A stretch of DNA of 51,637 bases from Paracoccus shanxieyensis (GTDB lineage: Bacteria; Pseudomonadota; Alphaproteobacteria; Rhodobacterales; Rhodobacteraceae): assembly GCF_009711265.1 (NCBI RefSeq), contig NZ_WMII01000022.1:1-51637 (forward strand), read 5' to 3'. A model generated the notes under the pieces. The model did not search any database. It had not been told where the DNA came from and worked only from the letters and a program-made list of their open reading frames with translations. The translations under genes were made by a program, and so were the position numbers. This document shows positions 25,415 to 31,969 of this stretch, piece by piece. Each line of letters begins with the position of its first letter. The stretch's first letter is position 1.

Positions 25415-25873
25415 TCAGGACTTGTTGGCGAAGGCTGCGAACAGAGCAAGGGTGCGCTCACTTACGTGATGCTCGATGCCTTCGGCGTCACGTTCGGCCG
25501 TCTCCGCGTCCAGTCCCAGGCTGATGAGAAAGCGCAAGACGATCTCGTGCCGCCGCCGACATTCCTTGGCCAGCGCGCGGCCCGTATCCGTCAGAAAGAC
25601 TGAACGATACTTGGCGCGGGTGATCAGCCCCTCGCGCGCGAGACGGTCGAGGGTCTTGCTCACGGTCGGCACCTTCACACCAAGCCGGGCGGCGATGTCG
25701 ACCGGGCGGGCCTCGCCCTGATCGTGGATCAGTTCGGCAATCAGCTCGACATAATCCTCGGCCAGTTCCCGGCTGCGCGCCTCGCGCACGCCCTGAAACG
25801 CTTCTGCCCGCAGATCAGCGGGGCGGTCATCGGGTGCGGGCAGCGTCTGGGGGGCAAGATCGTGCTGTGTCAT
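25415..25873 (-). CDS. mntR: MntR-type DtxR family Mn-responsive regulator
   Basis: A 152-aa DtxR/MntR-family repressor. A winged helix-turn-helix (PVDIAARLGVKVPTVSKTLDRLAREGLI) is followed by a dimerisation/metal domain containing ECRRRHEIVLRFL and EGIEHHVSE, whose Glu/His/Cys residues bind Mn. Like other alphaproteobacterial MntR, it lacks the SH3 domain. ATG 25873 is the standard start. It is divergent from mntH; with Mn bound it should repress mntH through the dyad at 25925. Confidence 0.85.
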   Translation of the reverse strand: MTQHDLAPQTLPAPDDRPADLRAEAFQGVREARSRELAEDYVELIAELIHDQGEARPVDIAARLGVKVPTVSKTLDRLAREGLITRAKYRSVFLTDTGRALAKECRRRHEIVLRFLISLGLDAETAERDAEGIEHHVSERTLALFAAFANKS

Positions 25874-25924
25874 TGGAAAAGTGTCGCACAGGAAGGATTG
25901 ACAAGTAAAGACGCGCCACTGATT

Positions 25925-25940
25925 GTTAGCACTGTCTAAC
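25925..25940. promoter_or_regulatory. Candidate MntR operator in the mntR-mntH gap
   Basis: The inverted repeat GTTAG-N6-CTAAC lies 53 bp upstream of mntH, just after a TTGACA -35 hexamer (25898-25903). It covers the likely -10 region, so a bound repressor would block mntH transcription. Confidence 0.5.
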
Positions 25941-25992
25941 TTTATGCGCCGAGACTTTGGCGCGCGCCTGCGACCAAAGAAAGCATCAACCC

Positions 25993-27318
25993 ATGCCTTC
26001 AAATGCCTGGCGACAAGAGCGTGAGACGCCGTCCCTGTCCGAGGTCTTCCGCAGCATTGCGGTGGGCAATGGCGGCACCACCCGGTTCCGCCGGTTCCTC
26101 GCCTTCATCGGCCCCGGCTATCTGGTGGCCGTGGGCTACATGGACCCCGGCAACTGGGCAACCTCGCTCGCGGGCGGGGCGGCCTTTGGCTACACGCTCT
26201 TGTTCGTGGCGCTGTTGTCGAACATCATGGCCATCCTGCTGCAATCCTTGTGCGCCCGGCTCGCCGTCGCCTCGGGCCGCGATCTGGCGCAGGCCTGCCG
26301 CGACGCTTTCCCGAAATGGATGTCGGTCCCGCTGTGGGTGTTGGCGGAGGGGGCGATCATCGCCACGGACCTGGCCGAGGTCATCGGAACCGCCATCGGC
26401 CTGAACCTCCTGTTCGGGATTCCGCTGGAGATCGGTATCTTCATCACCGCCGCCGACGTATTCCTTATCCTCTGGTTGCAAAACAAGGGTTTCCGCTGGA
26501 TCGAGGCGCTGATCATTTCGCTGATGGCATTGATCGCCGCCTGCTTTGTTGTGCTTATCGCACAGGCCGACCCGGTCTGGGGCGAGGTCATTGCCGGCTT
26601 TGCCCCCAGCCGCGAGATTTTGGGCAACCCGACCATGCTGTATCTGGCACTTGGAATCATCGGGGCGACCGTGATGCCGCACAATCTGTATCTTCATTCC
26701 GGTATCGTGCAGACCCGTGCCTTCGGGCTTGACCTGCCATCAAAGCGCGAGGCTCTGCGGCTGGCCACATGGGACAGCACCATCGCCCTGATGTTCGCGC
26801 TGACGATCAACGCCTCGATCCTGATCCTCGCCGCCGCCGCGTTCTACACCGTCGGCGAAAACGATGTGGCCGAGATCGACAAGGCACACCTGCTACTGGA
26901 ACCGCTGCTGGGGTCATCCCTGGCGCCGATCCTGTTCGGCGTGGCGCTGTTGTGCGCGGGCCTCAATTCCACCGTCACCGCCACCATGGCAGGCCAGATC
27001 GTGATGGAAGGGTTCATCAACCTGCGCATAGCACCTTGGGCGCGGCGGCTGATCACCCGCTGCCTTGCGATTGTGCCCGCGATCTTCGTGATCCTGCTCT
27101 ACGGCAGCGAAGGCGTGGGGCAGCTTCTGATCCTGAGCCAGGTCGTGCTGTCGTTCCAGTTGCCGTTCGCCATCGTGCCTTTGGTCATGTTCACCGCCAG
27201 CCGCGCCAAGATGGGCGAGTTGGTGGCCCCGCGCTGGCTGACCGGGCTGTGTTGGCTGATCGCGGCCGTCATCATCGTGCTGAACGTCAACCTGCTGTCG
27301 ACCGTTCTGCTGGGCTGA
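25993..27318 (+). CDS. mntH: Nramp family divalent metal (Mn) importer MntH
   Basis: A 441-aa, 11-segment proton-coupled Mn/Fe importer. The first-helix motif GYMDPGNWAT contains the metal-binding Asp and Asn. GATVMPHNLYLHSG, with the Met-Pro-His-Asn signature, is the sixth-helix site. ATG 25993 is the start; the upstream frame has no ribosome site. It imports Mn, which helps against oxidative and Cd stress, and is controlled by the divergent mntR. Confidence 0.93.
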   Translation: MPSNAWRQERETPSLSEVFRSIAVGNGGTTRFRRFLAFIGPGYLVAVGYMDPGNWATSLAGGAAFGYTLLFVALLSNIMAILLQSLCARLAVASGRDLAQACRDAFPKWMSVPLWVLAEGAIIATDLAEVIGTAIGLNLLFGIPLEIGIFITAADVFLILWLQNKGFRWIEALIISLMALIAACFVVLIAQADPVWGEVIAGFAPSREILGNPTMLYLALGIIGATVMPHNLYLHSGIVQTRAFGLDLPSKREALRLATWDSTIALMFALTINASILILAAAAFYTVGENDVAEIDKAHLLLEPLLGSSLAPILFGVALLCAGLNSTVTATMAGQIVMEGFINLRIAPWARRLITRCLAIVPAIFVILLYGSEGVGQLLILSQVVLSFQLPFAIVPLVMFTASRAKMGELVAPRWLTGLCWLIAAVIIVLNVNLLSTVLLG

Positions 27319-27352
27319 TCCGTCACCATTCTGTGACCCTGAAATTTGCCGC

Positions 27353-27383
27353 TTGAAGCTCAAGCTACTGGAGGCTTTAGAGA
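27353..27383 (+). promoter_or_regulatory. Second MerR-type promoter, in front of the copper operon
   Basis: TTGAAG (27353-27358) and TAGAGA (27378-27383) are separated by 19 bp containing the dyad CTCAAG-CTA-CTGGAG. The layout and hexamers match the ATPase promoter at 20849 base for base in spacing. The copper operon is therefore probably activated by a MerR protein, either the one at 20398-20838 or a CueR elsewhere. Confidence 0.7.
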
Positions 27384-27409
27384 CCCGAACACAACGGAGA
27401 GCGAAGCGG

Positions 27410-28003
27410 ATGCGTTTGACGGGACTACAGAAAACCCTCTGGGCTGCGGCTGGACTTGCCACGCTTGCCTATGGGGCGTTTATGGTTCTTTCAGACCGTG
27501 CACCGCTATCCGTGGCACAGGCGGCGTTCCGGCCGACCTTTGCGCTGCCCGATGCCGAAGGGCGCCTGCGCACCCCGGCAGATTTTGCGGGCAAGCATAT
27601 GCTGGTGTTCTTCGGCTTCACGAATTGCCCCGATGTCTGCCCGACGACCCTGTCCGAAGTGGCACAAGTCATGGACGATTTGGGAAATGATGCTGCTCGC
27701 GTGCAGCCGCTGTTCATTTCGATCGACCCCGAGCGTGACCGCAGGCTTGGTCTGGCCGAGTTCACCACGGCGTTCCATCCCTCGATCCTTGCACTTGCAG
27801 GCGACGCTGCCCAAACCCGCGCCGCAGCGGACAGCTTCAAGATATTCTTCGAACGCGAGGAAGACCCCTCAGCCCCGGACGGCTACGCAATGTCGCACAG
27901 CCCCGCTCTTTACCTGATCGGACCGGACGGCGACTGGCTGCGCCAATTCACCTATGGCACCCCCGCCGCCGACATCCTTGCCGACCTTCAATTCAGATTG
28001 TGA
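27410..28003 (+). CDS. SCO1/SenC family copper chaperone (first copy)
   Basis: A 197-aa membrane-anchored thioredoxin-fold protein. An N-terminal anchor is followed by the copper site CPDVCP in FFGFTNCPDVCPTTL, with the conserved histidine in the later SHSPALYLI segment. SCO proteins deliver Cu to cytochrome oxidase or act as thiol reductases. ATG 27410 follows CGGAG. It is the first gene of a four-gene copper operon. Confidence 0.9.
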   Translation: MRLTGLQKTLWAAAGLATLAYGAFMVLSDRAPLSVAQAAFRPTFALPDAEGRLRTPADFAGKHMLVFFGFTNCPDVCPTTLSEVAQVMDDLGNDAARVQPLFISIDPERDRRLGLAEFTTAFHPSILALAGDAAQTRAAADSFKIFFEREEDPSAPDGYAMSHSPALYLIGPDGDWLRQFTYGTPAADILADLQFRL

Positions 28004-28008
28004 GCCAC

Positions 28009-28482
28009 ATGAGAACGTTGATCATTGCCACGGCCTTGGCCCTGTCGGCCCCCGCTGCCTTAGCATGCGAAACCTTCACCGTCGGTGATCTGACTGTCGA
28101 ACACGCCTGGTCCCGCGCCACAATCGGTGCCGGGCGACCGGGGGTGTTCTATGTGGAAATCACCAACACAGGTGACACCGACGATGCGCTGGTCGGGATA
28201 GCAACCTCCGCGGCGGGGATGCCGATGCTGCATGAGACTGAGATAGCCGACGGGATCGCCTCGATGCCGCACGCCATGTCCATCCCCGTTCTGGCGGGAC
28301 AATCGGTCCAACTTGCACCGGGCGGCTATCATGGAATGCTAATGGATCTGTCCACCGCGCTGAAGGAAGGCGACAGTTTCCCCGTTACAATGACCTTTGA
28401 GAAGGCAGGCGAGGTCACCGTCACCGTCGAGGTCTTGTCTCTGCGCGCGGAGGGGCCGGATTGCGAACACGCCGGGCAGTGA
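28009..28482 (+). CDS. PCu(A)C periplasmic copper chaperone
   Basis: A 157-aa secreted protein with signal peptide MRTLIIATALALSAPAALA. The PCuAC fold and copper ligands are visible in MLHETEIADGIASMPHAM and GGYHGMLMDL (H and M residues). It passes Cu(I) to SCO or CuA sites. ATG 28009 is preferred over GTG 28000. Its 3' end overlaps the next SCO gene by 22 nt. Confidence 0.9.
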   Translation: MRTLIIATALALSAPAALACETFTVGDLTVEHAWSRATIGAGRPGVFYVEITNTGDTDDALVGIATSAAGMPMLHETEIADGIASMPHAMSIPVLAGQSVQLAPGGYHGMLMDLSTALKEGDSFPVTMTFEKAGEVTVTVEVLSLRAEGPDCEHAGQ

Positions 28483-29063
28483 TCCTTGGGCTCGGCGGGG
28501 CGGCAGGCGCATTGGCGTTCACCCTCGGTCTTGGCTGGTGGCAAAGCCGCGGCCGAGCGCAATCGGGCGCGGACCTGTTGCCCGTGCCCATCGCCGAGAT
28601 GGCTTTCACCCTGACCGACCATCGCGGCAACACCGTGCGGCCAGCGGACTGGATCGGGCGCCCGACGCTTGTGTTCTTCGGCTTCACCTGGTGCCCTGAT
28701 GTCTGCCCGACCACACTGAGCGATATCTCCGGCTGGCTGGAAGAGCTCGGGCCCGATGCAGATCGGCTGAATTGCCTGCTGATCAGCGTCGATCCCGAAC
28801 GCGACACTCCCGAGACGCTGGCTGACTACCTGGCGAACTTCGATCCCCGGATCACGGGCCTGACAGGGCCGATGGCCGAGATTGAACGTGCAGCCGCAGG
28901 ATTCCGCGCCAAGTTCGAGAAGGTGCCGCAGGGCGATGACTATACGATGAACCACACGGCGGGCGTGTTCCTGTTCCGCGCCGATGGCAACTTTGGCGGG
29001 ATCATCGACTATCACGAAGATCGGCGCTTTGCGTTGCCGAAGATCCGCAGGGTGCTGGGATGA
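28461..29063 (+). CDS. SCO1/SenC family copper chaperone (second copy)
   Basis: A 200-aa protein with an N-terminal anchor (RAVILGLGGAAGALAFTLGL), the copper site CPDVCP in FFGFTWCPDVCPTTL, and NHTAGVFLF around the third ligand. The TTG start at 28461 has GGAGG about 7 nt upstream and lies inside the PCuAC gene. Two SCO paralogues around PCuAC suggest separate roles, such as Cu delivery and thiol reduction. Confidence 0.9.
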   Translation: MRTRRAVILGLGGAAGALAFTLGLGWWQSRGRAQSGADLLPVPIAEMAFTLTDHRGNTVRPADWIGRPTLVFFGFTWCPDVCPTTLSDISGWLEELGPDADRLNCLLISVDPERDTPETLADYLANFDPRITGLTGPMAEIERAAAGFRAKFEKVPQGDDYTMNHTAGVFLFRADGNFGGIIDYHEDRRFALPKIRRVLG

Positions 29064-29119
29064 CGGGCGACCATCGCTTTCCCAATCCGCGCACGCAACC
29101 TTTGAAGAGGACAAGACGC

Positions 29120-29596
29120 ATGGCACTCCCAACCAGGATCACCCGTCGCGCCGCACTGCTGTCAGGACTTGCACTTACAACCTTGATTGCACACCCGCTC
29201 CTTGCCCAAGGGGTGGCCATTCATGTGGTGAAAGGCACCGGCTGCGAATGTTGCAACGCATGGGTCGCCTACCTTCGGGATGTGGGATTTGCCGTCACCG
29301 ACGAGGAGCGCTATGGAACGCTCTTGATGATGTACAAGACCGAGGTGGGCGTCCCGCAGAAGATGATCTCCTGCCACACCGGCATGACAGAGGGCTACAT
29401 CCTTGAAGGCCATGTTCCGGCCGCCGACATCCGCCGCCTGCTTGCCGAGCGCCCGGACGCTATCGGTTTGGCCGTCCCTGGCATGCCCTATGGCTCGCCC
29501 GGCATGGGACCCGAGGACGAACGCGAGGCCTATGAGGTGTTCCTGATCCGCCGAGATGGCTCGACGGAAGTGTTCAGCGCCTATCCGGAAGTCTGA
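29120..29596 (+). CDS. DUF411 family putative metal-binding periplasmic protein
   Basis: A 158-aa exported protein. The Tat-like signal (RRAALLSGLALTTLIAHPLLAQG) precedes the DUF411 signature: VVKGTGCECCNAWVAYLR and later CHTGMTEGYILEGHVPA. The paired cysteines probably bind copper. ATG 29120 gives a normal signal peptide; ATG 29060, overlapping the SCO stop, is an alternative translationally coupled start. It ends the copper operon, followed by a terminator. Confidence 0.85.
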   Translation: MALPTRITRRAALLSGLALTTLIAHPLLAQGVAIHVVKGTGCECCNAWVAYLRDVGFAVTDEERYGTLLMMYKTEVGVPQKMISCHTGMTEGYILEGHVPAADIRRLLAERPDAIGLAVPGMPYGSPGMGPEDEREAYEVFLIRRDGSTEVFSAYPEV

Positions 29597-29660
29597 ACTT
29601 CGGGTCGGCTGCAAGCTACAGGCGTGACACTCTGGAACCCGGATCTGATCCTTGAGAAAA

Positions 29661-29681
29661 CGCCAGCCCGAAAGGCTGGCG
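29661..29681. terminator. Bidirectional terminator
   Basis: CGCCAGCC, 5-nt loop CGAAA and GGCTGGCG form a perfect 8-bp stem. TTCCCTGTTTTT follows on the plus strand and TTTTCTC follows on the minus strand. It serves both the copper operon and the leftward Cys-rich peptide gene. Confidence 0.85.
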
Positions 29682-29706
29682 TTCCCTGTTTTTGGTCAAG
29701 TGCAGG

Positions 29707-29829
29707 TCAGAAGCAGCACTCGAACATCGCAGCGCAACAGGCCATCAGATCGCCGCAGCAATCGGATGCCGCGAATGCGGCGCCACCCAAGGCCACTAGG
29801 ACTGCCGCAGCAGCCAATGTCGTCTTCAT
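29707..29829 (-). CDS. Tiny exported Cys-rich peptide
   Basis: A 40-aa precursor. The signal peptide MKTTLAAAAVLVALGGAAFA leaves a mature peptide of about 20 residues with six cysteines in three CC pairs (DCCGDLMACCAAMFECCF). The strong ribosome site GAGGAGA lies 7 nt before ATG 29829, supporting translation. It is convergent with the copper operon across a shared terminator. Metal (copper) binding or sequestration in the periplasm is inferred from the CC pairs. I know no named family. Confidence 0.65.
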   Translation of the reverse strand: MKTTLAAAAVLVALGGAAFAASDCCGDLMACCAAMFECCF

Positions 29830-29870
29830 CGTTTTTCTCCTCGATGAGATTGAAGTTTCGGTTCGACATC

Positions 29871-30194
29871 TCAACCAAGTTTTCGTGGAGGTGGCACTTC
29901 CGGCTCCATCCGCAGACCAGCTACGCTTATGATCGTTTGCACGCTCGAGATGGATGTTTCTCCGGGGGAAAAGCGCGCGTCCAAAACCGATTGCTGCAAG
30001 GGAACGCCACAAGCCAGAACGCAGATCGGACCATCACTTTGCACGTCTTCCATACTGGCCATGTCGCAACTGGCCTGACCAGTTGGACACACATCGAACC
30101 CTGCCAACAGGATGCCCAAACTGAGGACGACGACGATCAGCCGGAGGCTCCGGGCAAAAGGCATCGACAGGTGGGAAGCATTTGTTGATCTCAT
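29871..30194 (-). CDS. Small exported or membrane-anchored hypothetical protein
   Basis: A 107-aa protein. A hydrophobic segment (RLIVVVLSLGILLAGFDV, about 18-35) precedes four cysteines (CPTGQASCDM and CVLACGV). It lies 41 bp upstream of the Cys-rich peptide gene on the same strand, so the two may be co-transcribed. ATG 30194 or TTG 30197 could start it; no strong ribosome site is seen. A link with metal stress is only inferred from position and cysteines. Confidence 0.5.
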   Translation of the reverse strand: MRSTNASHLSMPFARSLRLIVVVLSLGILLAGFDVCPTGQASCDMASMEDVQSDGPICVLACGVPLQQSVLDARFSPGETSISSVQTIISVAGLRMEPEVPPPRKLG

Positions 30195-30300
30195 CAAAAG
30201 ACCATACCTAGCACGGGATTTAGCCGCGAATCACTTCGATGGGAGTCTCGAGCAAGCCAGTAAGAAAACGAACAGGCACGCTTGAGTTTGCAGACTTAGA

Positions 30301-30618
30301 TCAGAATCGGCTGGACACGTTTCGAACGTAGTCATGCGTTTCAAGGTACACCCCCGAACAGTCACAAGCGACCGCCGGTGCCGAGGCCCCGTTGTTCATG
30401 ATCAACCTTGGCGACATGGACTGCGTGGTGGCAAGCAGATCGGCCGTGATCTCCTGCTTGAAAACCGCACCAAACACCTCGTCGACCACCCGGACCCAGA
30501 GGGCACTGCTATTGGGTGGGGCCGCGATGATCAGGGTCAGCACCCCGCCCATTGCGACTGCGAAAGGCGCCCCCAGTGTCACGAGACCTCTTAGAGCCGC
30601 AATCCCCAATGACCGCAT
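30301..30618 (-). CDS. Possible small exported protein (weak)
   Basis: A 105-aa open frame with a plausible signal segment (LVTLGAPFAVAMGGVLTLIIAAPP) and a polar remainder holding two cysteines (ACDCSG). It has no recognised family, and the ribosome site is poor. It lies between the leftward hypothetical and the H-NS-like gene, all on the same strand. It could be spurious. Confidence 0.35.
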   Translation of the reverse strand: MRSLGIAALRGLVTLGAPFAVAMGGVLTLIIAAPPNSSALWVRVVDEVFGAVFKQEITADLLATTQSMSPRLIMNNGASAPAVACDCSGVYLETHDYVRNVSSRF

Positions 30619-30690
30619 TGGATACGCTGCTCTGCAGCACGGCCTCAGCGCTGAAGGTCCGGTCAGGGCCAGATGCGTCGTCTCGCCCGC

Positions 30691-31011
30691 TCAACCGATT
30701 GCTAGTTCTCCTGGGGTCTTACCCGCCTCCAGTGCGTCCACGAACCATAGCGGTTTCCGTCCGCGGCCCGACCAGGTGAGAGCGGCGTTCTCAGGGTGCC
30801 GGTATTTCGCCACGGCTGGCGCACGGATAGCTTTGGCATCGACGCCGATCAGATCTGCGAGGGAGTAGCCCATCTCCTTGGCGATGCCTTCCAGCTTGGC
30901 ACGGACTTCGGCCTTGTGCCGGTCCTCATAGGTGGAAATCGCCTTGGCGAGGTCCTTCTGCAATTGCCGCAGTGCCTTGAGCGACATCGCCTCGAGATCG
31001 AAATCAGCCAT
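30691..31011 (-). CDS. H-NS family nucleoid protein (HvrA-like)
   Basis: A 106-aa xenogeneic-silencer-type protein. An N-terminal coiled-coil oligomerisation region (LKALRQLQKDLAKAISTYEDRHKAE) leads to the C-terminal AT-hook-like motif TWSGRGRKPLWF, the H-NS family signature. Plasmid-borne H-NS proteins silence AT-rich acquired DNA and lower the burden of the plasmid on its host. GAGGG precedes ATG 31011. Confidence 0.88.
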   Translation of the reverse strand: MADFDLEAMSLKALRQLQKDLAKAISTYEDRHKAEVRAKLEGIAKEMGYSLADLIGVDAKAIRAPAVAKYRHPENAALTWSGRGRKPLWFVDALEAGKTPGELAIG

Positions 31012-31434
31012 TGGGCCCTCGTGTCCTGAATGATGCGTCCGGGATAGCCGTCAGGCTGCAACATCGCAACTCACACGGAGGTCACCGCGATAGGGCAGGG
31101 GGATGAGGTTAGCTTGAGCCGCATGGTCAATTCTTTCGCAAGAGCTTCAACCCCGTTGCCTTGGCCAGGAAGGCCGAGTTCTGCAAGAGCCCCACGTCGC
31201 TCCTATCCCCGGCGCCATCCCTTCGACTGACAATCCCCTAAGCCTGTTCGGCCTCTGGCGCGCAACCCCGCGTCAGTCCGGGCCGTGTTGCCCCTTCGGG
31301 GCTGCCCGCTCCACCCCGGCCCTCTGGAGGTTTCCGGTCGCCGTTCCGTCTCCCGTGCACGCCTCAGCCGACAGGCTTTTTCCGGGTCTTGTCGAAGGGA
31401 CGGTCCCAGGGACAGGAAACAAGAGGTACTTACC
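31012..31434. other. 423-bp gene-free stretch between the H-NS-like gene and ssb
   Basis: There is no convincing gene. It must hold the divergent promoters for the H-NS-like gene and ssb. I see only short hairpins, such as GCCCC-TTC-GGGGC near 31290-31302, and no clear promoter hexamers with standard spacing. Confidence 0.4.
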
Positions 31435-31839
31435 ATGCAGAACATCGTCATCCTCGCCGGCAACATCGGTCAGAAGCCCGAAGTGCGCTCGACCCAGAGC
31501 GGCACGAAGATCACCAACTTCACCCTAGCCACCTCGCGGCCGCGGCTCTCGGAAGGTCGCGTGATGCGCGACGAGAACGGCTACCGGGTCATGGACACCG
31601 AATGGCACCGCATCACCTGCTTCAACGGTCTCGGCAAGACCATCGCAGAGCACTGCGAAAAGGGCATGAAGGTCCTCGTCCACGGCCGCATCCACTACAC
31701 GAAGTGGACCGACGCAACCGGCACGGACCGCTACGGCTGCGAGATCATCGCCGAGAAGGTCGACTTCCTGAGCCGTCCGAAGTCGGCTGAGTTTGAGTCC
31801 CCCGAGCTGGTCGACCGCGACGACGAGATCCCGTTCTGA
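31435..31839 (+). CDS. ssb: Single-stranded DNA-binding protein
   Basis: A 134-aa OB-fold protein, shorter than the usual 165-180 aa because the linker is brief. It opens MQNIVILAGNIGQKPEVR and carries TEWHRITCFNGLGKTIAEHC. The C-tail ends DDEIPF, the conserved partner-binding tip. It is an extra plasmid copy supporting replication or repair. AGAGG precedes ATG 31435. Its 3' end is duplicated in decayed form at 35691, which points to insertion of an element at this spot. Confidence 0.95.
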   Translation: MQNIVILAGNIGQKPEVRSTQSGTKITNFTLATSRPRLSEGRVMRDENGYRVMDTEWHRITCFNGLGKTIAEHCEKGMKVLVHGRIHYTKWTDATGTDRYGCEIIAEKVDFLSRPKSAEFESPELVDRDDEIPF

Positions 31840-31880
31840 GGAACGGGGTCTCCCCCTTGGGCCCGGCGGGGAAACCCGCC
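31768..31880 (+). repeat. Direct repeat, left copy (ssb 3' end and downstream)
   Basis: It pairs with 35691-35803 at an offset of 3923 bp, with one 1-nt gap after the stop codon. The central 27 bp are identical. This would be the attL side of the element. Confidence 0.75.
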
Positions 31881-31883
31881 GGG
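31862..31883 (+). terminator. Hairpin after ssb
   Basis: CCCGGCGGG, GAAA loop and CCCGCCGGG form a perfect 9-bp stem 22 bp after the ssb stop codon. The duplicate copy near 35785 has lost this symmetry. Confidence 0.65.
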
Positions 31884-31969
31884 TTCTGGGCTTCTCGGCC
31901 GTCGAATGTCCCTCCCATCCAATCGGTCATTTCGATAGCTGGGCCGCCCCAGAAATCGAAGGATGGAAA

